This document shows, one piece after another, positions 52,201 to 60,520 of a stretch of DNA of 64,000 bases. A program made the position numbers and the translations under genes. The notes below the pieces were generated by a model. It was not told the DNA's origin and made no database searches. It saw only the letters and a program-made list of their open reading frames with translations. This stretch comes from Sipunculus nudus (lineage: Eukaryota; Annelida; Sipuncula; Golfingiida; Sipunculidae), in NCBI GenBank assembly GCA_026874595.1, contig CM049320.1, positions 34,561,714 through 34,625,713 of the forward strand, in the 5' to 3' direction. The stretch's first letter is position 1; every line of letters starts with the position of its first letter.

Positions 52201-55200
52201 AATGAAGTGGTCTCAAACATAGAATTCCTTCATGTTCTTGGTTTGCAAATATTTGTGCAACATATTAATTTTTTAATGAATTGACAGTTATTCACAATTT
52301 TTTTATGAGGGGGTAAAATTGCATACATCGTCCAGCTGTTGTGTCAGTCATTGTGCTCCAAAGGTCTTATCCACTGCAACTCTTTGCACAACAGACTGGC
52401 TAGCTTTATTTTCTAATTAAGAACATTTGACATGGGCCTCAGACAAAGTTACGACTATATTCCACATGAATGCATTGGTAAATACAAGTTTATAATAACC
52501 TACCTTCAAACAGTTCTACCTGTTGATGGATAAGTATCTGATCCACCTGCGTGAGGTACTCAAGGCCAGGTGGACATCCAGGGATTGCTGCTGGACGCTG
52601 CATCCATTGTATCTGTCCCTGTCCTGGTGCTGCTCCTGATTAAAACAAGGATATATGTACAGAACAAAACCCATTAGTGCTATAATAGGTCACTCCATGG
52701 AATAGTGGTCTGCTATGATCAGATCTAGTGAACCAATATTAGGTGTTTTCTTCATTTGAATGAGATACAGGGCAAAAACTCTGACAAGAACCTCTTAGTT
52801 TTTTCATTTGATATATAATAAATACAATCTTTATCTGTTGATATAACCTGAACACAGTGTAAGTAGTTGCCAACAGATGTTACTCATGTGATATATATAT
52901 ATATATATATACATGGGTCATGCCACAGTAAAATGGGCAATTACCTATTTATCTGGTCTCTCCTCATTCACTTGTCAGCAACTAGTAAAATGTTTAACAC
53001 AGATCTGTACATATATATGCAAACCTTGGCATATAAAGAATAGATTATTGCATGAGAAGGCCTTTCCCAATACATGCATTGTCAAACAAATAACATGTCC
53101 CCAATGCCAGGAGTTAGGATATCACATCATTTGCAACACTGGATAAAGAATTTATTCATTACCTTAATAATCTAAATTCAAGTCCAAGGTTGCAAGGAGC
53201 ATTTGCCCACATTAATATTTTTTTGGAAGCTTTCCTGTCCTGTCCCCCAGTTTTATGTCAACTCTGTCACAAAAAGAATTGTATCAAAGCAGATTGACAA
53301 TTATTTACTCAAATCTTTATTCAAATATAAAATGTTGCATGGACATATTTTATCCATGTAACACTGTTTTCTACATTACATGTATGAAGTATAAGATGTG
53401 AGCCCTTTATATCCCTATAATGGAGAGAGGAAATTAACATGTCAAATATGTCACAGCTTATTCATCCTAAGAAATATATAAATGTGTAAAATCTTATTAT
53501 GTTCATGAAAAAACATGTAATTTCTGTTAAAAATCTTTAATCACAAGCTTTAAACAAAATTTAAGCAATTGTCAACTCTGTTGCAGTCAACTGCCTTGCG
53601 TGACCTGGTTGACATGTCTGTGTTTTGAGCACTGACTATTTAACAAAGCTTTAACCATTATAAGAAATGCTAATATATTGCATATTCTATCATATTTCAA
53701 ATATACTTTATGTGTATGCTTATTTGAAATTCAATTTATTTAGTTTCAGGCAATGCTTATGATTTATGAACTGCCCAACTACAGTTACCCTGCAGAAAAA
53801 TCACGGCATTATGATTTTTCATCTGAAACACCCCATGCTATTTACAAAACTGAATGTTATCATATTTAACAGTTTGGGTAATAGGCCATCAAAGTTATTT
53901 GAAAACTAGACATTTCTTGGCATTGTAGATGCCATGGTATCCCCAGATAATTTATCCTCCCCCCCCCTAAAACAAGTGACCCATGGGTCATGACGCTCAG
54001 CTGACTGGGAAGAGATTCGCAAAAGGAAATTTTATCATTAGAATGGTAGTATATACCCATTCAACTGAAGCATCAAACAGATTAACCAACAGGCCAAGAT
54101 TTAGTCTGTATTTATATATCTCAAAAATAGAGAAAAATGTGTAAACTTTTAAAACTAGAATACGGGTAACCGACAAGTGACTACATGTATCTGCCAAAAT
54201 CGGATAGTGAGGCATGGATTGAGTGGCAAGGGGAAATAGAGTGAGGTATGTTGCATATTAGCATGGATGTCTGCAGCCTAAATGTGTATGTAGGTTGTGC
54301 CACCTACCACAAATCCAGAAAGCTGTCCAAGTTGTATACACCTGCAAAATTTTAGGCAGAAAAGTCAAACCACTACATGTATATGAGCGATTTTTGCCCA
54401 TGGCAGACAAACAGACAAACACTGTGCAAAAATCTTTGCAGGTAACCCCTCCAGTTTTGTGTATGATAAAGACCTATGTGAGATCTAAACACATGCACAA
54501 TTTTGGCCCAATCGGTCAAATGGTTCCTGAGATATGAGCTTGGATGTGTGCAGCGTTAACTAGAATGTAGGTGGCGCCACCTGTCATAAAATCAAGAAAG
54601 CTGTCCACGATGTAAAAACCTGCAAAATTTTAGGCAGTTATGTCGAACCACTTCAGAGAAATGAGTGATTTTAGGCCACGGCAGACTAACAGACAGACGC
54701 TGTGCAAACATTGTTACAGGTGGCGCCACCATTTTTTGTGTATGTTACAGAGCTATCAAAGGGCTACATTTGTATAAATTTTATTTCCTGATCGGTCAAA
54801 CGGTTCCCAAGATATAAGCTTGGATGTCATCAGCGTGAACGTGAACGTAGGTGGCGCCACCTGTCATAAAATCAAGAAAGCTATCCTGGATCAATATGCA
54901 TGACGAATTTCAGGTGAATTAGTCAATTCACTGCAGAGATATGAGTGATTTTAACCCAAGGCAGATGAACAGATGGACACTGTGCAAACATGGTTACAGG
55001 TGGCGCCACCATTTTTTGTGTATGTTATAAAGCAATCCAAGGGCTACATTTGTATCAATTTTATTTCCTGATTGGTCAAACGGTTCCCGAGATATGAGGG
55101 TTTATGAGTGGAAACAGACCCACAAATGGACACTGGATAGAGAGGAAAGGTCAGAGGTCAACGCAAATTGGTGAGGCACCAGTTCACATGTGACCCGATA

Positions 55201-58200
55201 ATAGGTGTAAGTTTGGGAAAAATCGGTCCATTATTCTCCGAGGAGCTCTCTGGAAACGAATGCCGCCGCGGTGGAGGAACTCGGTCAAAAACATAGTATC
55301 CGCAAAACTTCGTTTTGGCGGATACAAAAATACAGGTGGCTCCACCAGTCTGCAGAAACTAATAAAAACACTTAATGGTCAATATCCATGCAAAAAATCA
55401 TGGTGATCTCTGCATTAGTTGTTCAGATACTTCAGTTTTTGTATCAAATTGTCCATTATTCTGAGGGATACTTCGGAGTCCTATAGCTTGAAGGATATGG
55501 GTAACAGAGACCTAATTTCAAGTTTCCACAGGCACCTTTCATGGGCCTCCTTGCATGACAAGAATGAAGATTCTAGGTCCAGTTGTTGCGATTTGTACCC
55601 TGTTGACAGATAAACACATCTTTAAAGGTCTCAAAAAAAAGAAAAAAATTTGTAAAAATTTGAAAAAAAATAGAGGTGGCACACCCAGTCTGCAGAAACT
55701 GATGGAACAGCTCATGATCAATATGTATGCCGAAAATTATGACCATCAGTGTTGTAGTTATTGAAATACTGCAGTTTTTGTATCAAATTTTCCATTATTC
55801 TGGGGGGGGGGTATTTTGGACCCATACAGCTTAAAGAATATGGGTAACAGAGACCTAATTTCAAGTTTCCATGGAGACTTTTCATGGGTCTCCCTGTGTG
55901 TCAAGAATGAAGATTCTTGGTCCAGTTTTTATGATTTGTGCCCTGTTAACAGATGTTCATATCTTTAAAGGTCTCAAAAATACAGAAAAATTTCGTAAAA
56001 AAAACCTAACAAATACAGGTGGTGCCACCAGTCTGCAGAAACTTATGAAACACTCCATGATCAATATCCATGCAAACAATTATGGTTATCTCTGCATTAG
56101 TTGTTCAGATACTTTAGCTTTTGTATCAAATTTTCCATTATTCTGAGCTGTACTTTGGAGTGCCATAGCTCAAAGGATATGAGTAACAGAGACCAAATTT
56201 CAGGTTTCCATGGAGACTTATCATGGGTCTCCCTGTGTGTCAAGAACGAAGATTCTAGGTCAAGTCGTTACGATTTGTACCCTGTTGACAGATAACTACA
56301 TCCTTAAAGGTCTCAAAAATGGAGAAAACAATTCGTGAACATTGAAAAGAAGGTGGCGCCACCAGTCTGCACAAACTGATGAAACATCTCATGATCAATA
56401 TGTATGTTGAAAATCATGACCATCAGTGATGTAGTTAATGAGATATTGAAGTTTTTGTATGAAATTATTGACTATTCTGGGGGGTAATTTTGGGCCCCAT
56501 AGCTCGAAGGATATGGGTAACAGAGACCTAATTTCTGGTTTCCATGGAGACTTTTCATAGGTCTCTCAGTGTGTCGAAAATGAAGATTCTAGGTCCAGTC
56601 GTTACGATTTGTGCCACGCTAACAGATGACAGCATCCTCAAAGGTCTCAAAAATAGAGGAAAAAATCGTAAAAAATCAAACAGTACAGGTGGCGCCACCA
56701 GTCTGCAGGAACTGATCGAACATCTCATGATCAATATGTATGCCAAAAATGAAGACCATCAGTGATGTAGTTATTGAAATATTGAAGTTTTTGTATGAAA
56801 TTTTTTACTATTCTTGGGGGGTACTTTGGGGCCCCATAGCTCGAAGGATATGGGTAACAGAGACCTAATTTCTGGTTTCCAAGGAGATTTTTCATGGACC
56901 TCTCAGTATGTCAAGAATTAAGATTCTAAGTCCAGTCTTTATGATTTGTGCCTTGTTAACAGATGTTCAAATTTTTAAAGGTCTCAAAAATAGAGAAAAA
57001 AATTCGTAAAAAATCGAAAAATACAGGTGGCGCCACCAGTCTGCAGGAAGTGATGTAACATCTCATGATCAATATGTATGCCAAAAATCATGACCATCAG
57101 TCAAGTAGTTAATGAGATATTGAAGTTTTTGTATGAAATTTTTGACTTTTCTGGGGGGTACTTTGGGGCCACATAGCTCGAAGGATATGGGTAACAGAGA
57201 CCTAATTTCTGGTTTCCAAGGAGATTTTTTATGGACCTCTCAGAATCCCAAGTTACAAGGTTCTAGGTCCAGTTTTTACGATTTGTGCCTGGTTAACGGA
57301 CGGACAGACGGACGACGGACAAAGAGTGATCGCTATAGCTCAGATGACTTTCAGTCAGCTGAGCTAAAAAATGACCCCCTATCTTTAGAAGCATACACTG
57401 ACACTTTGCAAGCCACCAGGGTTTCTTCAGGTGTTAGCTTCGAAAGCAGGGTCAAGGTCACTAATCTCTTTCAACAACTTTCATCATCTGACATCTTTCA
57501 TTTTGATTTTCAGATTGATACAGCTATCCACTTGGGTAACAATATTTTTCACCATATATGGGAATATTCAAGGTCAAGGCCATTCAGAAAAGGTCATAAC
57601 CCCAATTTAAATAGATATCATTCCATAGCCCATATGCATAATATGAAAAGAATCTTTCCATTAGTTTTTTACTTATAATGGTCACAGTACTGTCAAGTTG
57701 CAATGATGGGGGTATTAAAAGGCGCAAAAAAAAAAAAAAAAAAAACAGGTAGTGCCACCAGTGTTAGGTACATGACAATGCTATCTAAGTTCTTCAGTCA
57801 ACTTGATTTTGGAACAATCCATGCGAGATGTTTTGAAAAACTTAAGAAATTGTGTGTTTTTTTTTTAAAAATTGACCTATAATATATACAGTGAAACCTC
57901 GTTGTGTCGAAGGGACCCTCAGAAAACTCTGACACATCTGAGGTTCGACACAAGCGGGTTTCATTTAGTTAAAATTTAACTAGAGTTGTCCGGAATATTG
58001 AGTATGTAACTTGGACATAAGTGGGGTATTCGACTTTAGCAAGTTCGACACATTGAGGTTTCACTGTACTTCTTTCTGACACTGATGCACATTTACATCT
58101 CAGAGCGTTTGTAGTTCTGTTCAATCATAAAGACCTCACAGAGGTTGGCTTGTATGATTTTGCATAGACTTAACTTAATCAGGTCAGTCATCAAGTTTGG

Positions 58201-60116
58201 TCAACACTTCTTGGGTAATAAAACAAATCATGAAGGGTAAATACCATTATGTCATATTTTGGATCTGATATCTCTTAGTTTCAGTGTAAGGTCATTATAT
58301 TTCATTATTTTCACAGTTCCCTGTTTATTCATGGTGAGATTATTCTATATCTTTGGATAGGTGGTCCTACTTACCTGGTTGTACTGGTGCCCCCATTCCT
58401 GGGGCTGGCTGGTAGTAAACTGGTTGGCCAGGAGGGGGTGCATACCCAGCCTGGGGTGGAGGGTAGCCTGCCTGGGGTGGGGGGTATCCTGCTTGAGCTG
58501 GCGCCCCATACCCTGGGGCAGGGGCTCCGTAAGCTGGAGCTCCGGGTTGAGGGTATGGCTGACCTGCAATACATGGAAAATCTAACATGAACATAACCTA
58601 TTATGACCTTGTAAATCTACAACATAAACCACAGCCTTCAGTATTAATTGATCAAGTAATAGATTTTTTATATTTCAGTAATACATTTAGGAAATATGAA
58701 AACACACAACACATTAAGTATTATGTGGTTGATTACAATTTTATGATAAAATAATTTTGTGACTAAAAAACACAAATTTGACTAAAATCAAATTAATGTG
58801 GAAAAAAATTATGGCTAAAATTTGTTCAAGGGGAGAGACTTGTGACCAAAATTACATTGTGTATGGATGGTAACAGTAACAAGTATGAAACATCTGTACT
58901 CGCATCAGCCACATAGTTCTGTATTTGTACTTGTAAATTTCTCAAATTCAGTTTATAGACTTAAACTAGAGATGCATGTAGGACTGCTGCTCTTGCCATT
59001 TTATAACAGATGTGGTGTACTTATAGATCAGTGTGATGATAATCACTCTGAAGGGGATTAGCTGTAAAATAAGATGCTCTTAGGTACAGCAGAGGGCACT
59101 AATAACGTGACCACTTTGAATTTGTTGTTATGTACCTCTCCCCTCAACAAAAGAAGTATCTATTTTTAATTTTTTTTCTTCAGAACACTCACTCACAAGA
59201 TCATTTTCTATAAATAGCTGTAACCTTGAAAAGCAGGTCAACGTGACCAATCTATAAAGTAAATAAACCTGACTGAGATTCTGTTGGAATATGTCTTCCC
59301 TGAAGAAATGAAGTATCTATACTTAATTTAGTGCCATATCGGCCGTCTGACATTGTGACCAGATAACTGGCTGCCAGAGTGCCTTTACATCTAGGTCTGA
59401 GGAACGCATTCATAAGGCCCCATGAGGATGCAAATATTTTCGTCATTTTTAACAACACCTCATGGCCTACAGGTACACTCTCAATTGACATAAACCAGGC
59501 AGGACTTTTAGAATTTTTACTGTACTTTCAAACAACAGCAAACATGAGGGAGAAAAGTTCCATTTTAACTCGGCATATTGGAGTTGGTAAACCCCTCCGC
59601 GTGTTTTTTTAATTTCTGACTGCATGAATACAGGCATGGCCGGCTCGGGTAACAGGGTGCAGCCAACTTGTATGCGATACAGGAAATGACTCATTACCAT
59701 AGAGACGGGGTTTCAGTTTGGGTTGTGAGTTCACATGTATTCTCTTGTGTTTATTCATCATTCGTAGCATAATGTTAAGATTATGGGCTGTTTACCACAA
59801 TATGAATGCAACATGATGGAAGACCACTGCGATGCATTCCTCAATACTGCTTGTATCACAACTAAAGTAGGCTTACCAGCCCAATTATCATTGCCTACTG
59901 AGTCGGGTTGTCACGGCTATACTTAATTATTTTTTAATTATCCTGCTCCTATGGTAAATGTTAACAGCCAAGCGCCAGATGGACATCAAATGTGATGACA
60001 ACAGTCAATCAGCCATCAGAGGCTGGAGGCTTTTGATGGAACTAACTGATCCACAACTGATACTAACCTGGAGGAGGCTGACCGTATCCTGGAGGGGGCT
60101 GCTGCTGCATATTCAT
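34180..60116 (-). CDS. PLSCR-like: Phospholipid scramblase, complete, ten coding exons
   Basis: Ten minus-strand exons join in phase to 984 nt, 327 residues plus stop. All introns are GT-AG. Scramblases are palmitoylated, calcium-responsive proteins of the plasma membrane inner face and nucleus. Residues 1-95 are a Pro/Gly/Tyr/Gln-rich tail with GYPPPQA repeats, as in PLSCR1. The conserved core starts with CPPGLEYL (100-107). It includes QCCGPQR (157-163), a CC-x4-CC-x4-CC cluster (186-199) at the palmitoylation site, [10 protein letters not shown] (270-279, the human NLS-equivalent), and the loop [12 protein letters not shown] (286-297). [20 protein letters not shown] (299-318) is the membrane helix. 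Human PLSCR1 has Asp at loop position 1; here it is Gln286. The Asn-rich C-terminal tail is short. The 26-kb span is mostly transposon-filled introns. Which PLSCR paralogue it matches cannot be told by eye. Confidence 0.97.
34780..34838 (-). CDS. PLSCR-like: Scramblase exon 9 (membrane helix)
   Basis: 59 nt, phase 1 to 0. Encodes [20 protein letters not shown] with the split Phe. The acceptor is TGTTTTACAG and the donor is GATT|GTAAGT. Confidence 0.97.
35390..35492 (-). CDS. PLSCR-like: Scramblase exon 8 (NLS-equivalent and calcium loop)
   Basis: 103 nt, phase 0 to 1. Encodes [34 protein letters not shown]. The acceptor is TTATTGCAG and the donor is TCTT|GTAAGT. The first loop residue is Gln where human PLSCR1 has Asp273. 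Confidence 0.97.
35750..36030. repeat. Direct repeat F, copy 1 (scramblase intron)
   Basis: GATTCTGGGTTTGTGTGCAT, ATTGAAATTTATCATATAGG, GGTGTAAATCCAAG and GCATGTGACCATATG recur in order at 36750-37030, about 1 kb away. Diverged, no ORF. Confidence 0.75.
36058..36490. mobile_element. CTGTGGTTG-ended TA transposon, copy 1
   Basis: The inverted termini CTGTGGTTG and CAACCACAG lie between TA dinucleotides (36056-36057, 36491-36492). Subterminal TTTCAAATTTGGGATGTTTGC (left) and GCGATATTTCAACC plus TCGTGAACATGAAG (right) are also roughly complementary. 433 bp, no transposase. Confidence 0.8.
36750..37030. repeat. Direct repeat F, copy 2 (scramblase intron)
   Basis: Second copy of repeat F in the same orientation. 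A TA-flanked transposon (36058-36490) lies between the two copies. Confidence 0.75.
37908..38330 (-). other. GC-rich island with broken minus-strand coding-like frame
   Basis: The minus strand starts at a long G-run (38287-38306) and reads [20 protein letters not shown], then [13 protein letters not shown], to a stop at 38034. One frame over it continues [19 protein letters not shown] and [11 protein letters not shown] to the donor-like CACAAG|GTAAGT (37902-37907). One frameshift separates the parts. The composition differs from the surrounding intron. It is not recognised and could be a decayed transposon gene or captured exon. Confidence 0.35.
38626..38746 (-). CDS. PLSCR-like: Scramblase exon 7
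   Basis: 121 nt, phase 2 to 0. Encodes [20 protein letters not shown] then [20 protein letters not shown]. The acceptor is TTTGGATGCAG and the donor is AAT|GTAAGA. It aligns with the family segment CLPKFTIQN...GPC..C.CC..DFE. The frame is confirmed by the motif; in the opposite strand a longer but meaningless frame exists. Confidence 0.93.
39296..39426 (-). CDS. PLSCR-like: Scramblase exon 6 (cysteine cluster)
   Basis: 131 nt, phase 0 to 2. Encodes [20 protein letters not shown], then [13 protein letters not shown], then GYVHQ. The donor AAAC|GTGGGT is chosen because it joins to give [10 protein letters not shown], the same length as the human QT-WHPCLPKF. A further donor (ACAAG|GTTAAA, 38 bp downstream of the frame end) would insert an unmatched hydrophobic stretch and is disfavoured. 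Confidence 0.92.
39533..39984. mobile_element. pogo/Tigger-like element in scramblase intron
   Basis: TA-flanked (39531-39532, 39985-39986). The left end CAGTAGACTGTTGTTTATC and right end GATAAATAATGCTCTATTG are imperfect inverted repeats. Several TCAGATAAACA words are subterminal. CAGTAGAC..TTTATC is typical of Tigger/pogo ends. No ORF. Confidence 0.7.
41157..41766 (+). CDS. Candidate 68-residue spliced ORF nested antisense in the scramblase gene
   Basis: Three plus-strand pieces join in phase: 41157-41234 (ATG to TAT|GTGAGT), a 23-nt piece 41483-41505 (TTTCTCTTGTAG acceptor, ACATA|GTATGT donor) and 41661-41766 (ATTGCTGCAG acceptor to TAG). The last piece encodes [19 protein letters not shown] then [21 protein letters not shown] follows at 41818, 52 nt after the stop. 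No family is recognised. The terminal piece looks most convincing. The short middle piece was chosen because it fits, so chance is a real possibility. Confidence 0.35.
42250..43457. mobile_element. CTGTGGTTG-ended TA transposon, copy 2 (1.2 kb)
   Basis: CTGTGGTTGCC and ACAACCACAG inverted ends lie between TA dinucleotides. Subterminal TTTTCGCGGTTTTTAT (left) and TTTCGCGG plus ACCACCGCAAAT (right) mirror each other. The interior has ORFs under 90 codons with no transposase motif. Confidence 0.8.
43985..44462 (+). repeat. Dispersed repeat C, copy 1
   Basis: Starts TTGCCTCTGCCAGCAGAAGG and ends GGCGGAGGCATGCATCC to TTCTAGTT. Shares CAAGGAATATTCACA, TCAGGGCA and GAACCTGGG with 49685-49985. I recall similar GGCGGAGG...TTCTAGTT repeats in other animals, but cannot name a class. 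Confidence 0.6.
44617..46026. mobile_element. 1.4-kb TA-flanked transposon with 25-bp inverted ends
   Basis: The left end CCGTGAAATCTCCACTTAAA then ACCGC matches the reverse complement of the right end CCGTAAAATCTCCACTTAAA then ACCGC at 24 of 25 positions. TA lies on both sides (44615-44616, 46027-46028). The interior is GC-richer with ORFs up to about 75 codons inside the element but no recognised transposase. It is probably a non-autonomous Tc1/mariner-superfamily relative. Confidence 0.85.
46310..46680. mobile_element. CTGTGGTTG-family transposon, copy 3, diverged
   Basis: Left CTGTAGTTTTTC with TTTGCCAGGGTTTCAAAATC. Right GCAAAATTTTAACCCAGC then AAACATGAGGCCAACCACAG. The target TA is no longer intact at the right side. 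371 bp, no ORF. Confidence 0.65.
47150..47370 (+). repeat. Family B element, internally deleted, with hairpin
   Basis: Matches 11685-11790, then jumps to a GGACAGACAGG tract and a hairpin at 47338-47364: CCCCTG/CAGGGG outer, TTCCT/AGGAA inner, loop TCCA, one bulged G. The outer stem differs from the other copy by a compensated T:A for C:G pair. Confidence 0.7.
47512..47588 (-). CDS. PLSCR-like: Scramblase exon 5
   Basis: 77 nt, phase 1 to 0. Encodes [19 protein letters not shown] then TDNLGQ. The acceptor is TCCTTCACAG and the donor is CCAG|GTATGT. Confidence 0.96.
49028..49202. mobile_element. hAT-like MITE with GGATC ends
   Basis: CAGTGGCGGATCCAGGAG (left) and TTCTTGATCCGCAGACTG (right) are imperfect inverted repeats. 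An internal CCCCCTCCTTTTGACC/GACTTCCCCC pattern repeats. The right end abuts a CTGTGGTTGG element end at 49201. Confidence 0.6.
49201..49680 (+). mobile_element. CTGTGGTTG-family transposon, left end only
   Basis: CTGTGGTTGGCTTCATACTT with AAATTTTCATGATTTCAAC is a left terminus of this family. No matching right end was found before repeat C starts near 49685. Confidence 0.5.
49685..49985 (+). repeat. Dispersed repeat C, copy 2
   Basis: TACTGCCTCTGCAAGGAGGG to AGCGGAGGCTTGTATTC and TTTTTCTAGTTT. Same order of anchors as 43985-44462 but shorter. Confidence 0.6.
50257..50403. mobile_element. pogo-like MITE, 147 bp
   Basis: Starts TA|CAGTGAAACCTATCTGAAAG and ends ACACAGGTTTTACTG|TA. GACCACCT/AGGTGGTC continue the inverted arms. 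No ORF. Confidence 0.8.
50404..51636. other. Scramblase intron, nothing recognised
   Basis: An open frame at 50418-50726 shows no domain, no splice context and mixed composition, so it is not called. Confidence 0.45.
51637..51714 (-). CDS. PLSCR-like: Scramblase exon 4
   Basis: 78 nt, phase 1 to 1. Encodes [19 protein letters not shown] then VYFAAE. The acceptor is CTTGTTTTAG and the donor is GAGG|GTGAGT. It matches the family segment before the CCxxCCG motif. Confidence 0.95.
52504..52635 (-). CDS. PLSCR-like: Scramblase exon 3 (core start)
   Basis: 132 nt, phase 1 to 1. Encodes [19 protein letters not shown], then [19 protein letters not shown], then VELFE, the most conserved family entry motif. 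The acceptor is TTTTAATCAG and the donor is GAAG|GTAGGT. Confidence 0.97.
52636..53975. other. Scramblase intron 2, AT-rich, nothing recognised
   Basis: A short (TA)n at 52892-52911 and a C-run at about 53960. No element ends or coding exon seen. Confidence 0.5.
53976..57366 (+). repeat. Family A element, long form, with nested family D element
   Basis: The 5' end has the perfect 14-bp palindrome TGACCCATGGGTCA (53977-53990) and TGACGCTCAGCTGA. From 55335 six modules of about 338 bp follow, with GGTGGCGCCACC-type cores at 55335, 55675, 56018, 56352, 56688 and 57026. GGACAGACGGACGACGG (57299 on) and the hairpin 57337-57365 with AAAAAA end it. Family D (54155-55325) interrupts the first module. 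Confidence 0.8.
54155..55325 (+). repeat. Family D element nested in family A
   Basis: Starts CTAGAATACGGGTAACCGAC, as does the copy at 60521. Internal modules contain GTAGGTGGCGCCACCTGTC and CAGGTGGCGCCACCA. It ends in a hairpin at 55296-55325: GTATCCGC/GCGGATAC outer, AAAAC/GTTTT inner, loop TTC, one bulged G, then AAAAA. Family A sequence resumes immediately after the A-run. Confidence 0.75.
57720..57888. other. A-run and spacer in scramblase intron 2
   Basis: About 20 A residues (57726-57745) followed by AGGTAGTGCCACCAG, a lone relic of a family A module start. Confidence 0.5.
57889..58066. mobile_element. pogo-like MITE, copy 2
   Basis: TA|CAGTGAAACCTCGTTGTGTC at the left and GACACATTGAGGTTTCACTG|TA at the right. 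178 bp. It shares internal TTCGACACAAGCGGGTTTCA with 20090-20272, there in the opposite orientation. Confidence 0.85.
58375..58563 (-). CDS. PLSCR-like: Scramblase exon 2 (proline-rich tail)
   Basis: 189 nt, phase 1 to phase 1. Encodes residues 18-79, including GYPPPQA repeats and [10 protein letters not shown]. The acceptor is GTATTGCAG and the donor is CCAG|GTAAGT. Several overlapping long frames on both strands here come from its GC-rich, codon-repetitive make-up. Confidence 0.95.
59332..59922 (+). repeat. Dispersed repeat R1, copy 2 (scramblase intron 1)
   Basis: Parallel to 6622-7185 end to end: GCCATATCGGCC, GAGTGCCTTTACATCTAGG, GGCCTACAGGTACACT, GAGACGGGGTTTCAGTTTGG, GAGTCGGGTTGTCACGGCT. 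Confidence 0.8.
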
Positions 60117-60128
60117 CTTGCTTTATCT
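60068..60128 (-). CDS. PLSCR-like: Scramblase exon 1 (CDS 60068-60116) with upstream acceptor
   Basis: It encodes [16 protein letters not shown] plus one base. The donor is CCAG|GTTAGT. Upstream of the ATG a pyrimidine-rich tract ending CATTAG (60129-60134) is a good acceptor, leaving 12 nt of leader. A non-coding 5' exon is therefore expected at higher coordinates. A second in-frame ATG lies at codon 3. Confidence 0.9.
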
Positions 60129-60520
60129 CTAATGAAAAATACAGAAAAATAGTGTTTAACTAACAATATCTGTGATAGAACTACTCAAATATTATATTAT
60201 ATAGCACATCTTGTCCCAGTATGGCACAGCATTTCTATCTCAAATTGTTTATTCTTTAATAATTGACAATAAAACTCAATTAGAATTTGTTGATGTTGAA
60301 CTGCAGTTTCACTATCCCTAAAATCACAGTAAATTATACGATCAAACTCACAAAGATATTACTCTTTTTCATGCCTTCACTCTTTTTATGGGGACATCCA
60401 CCAGTCTTTCCTATAAACCAGTCATCATTCTTTGTACAATTTCAAGCCTTCAGTCCCCACTGACAATTGACCTAACCATGAACTCTATATGGGACCTTAA
60501 TCACATATTCATGCAATGAA

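Noticed and set aside
55419-57678. Chain of 60-180-codon ORFs in the 55-57 kb repeats
   Set aside because: They are frames through the 338-bp family A modules, seen in several phases and in other copies with stops. The longest runs out of the repeat into its hairpin end.
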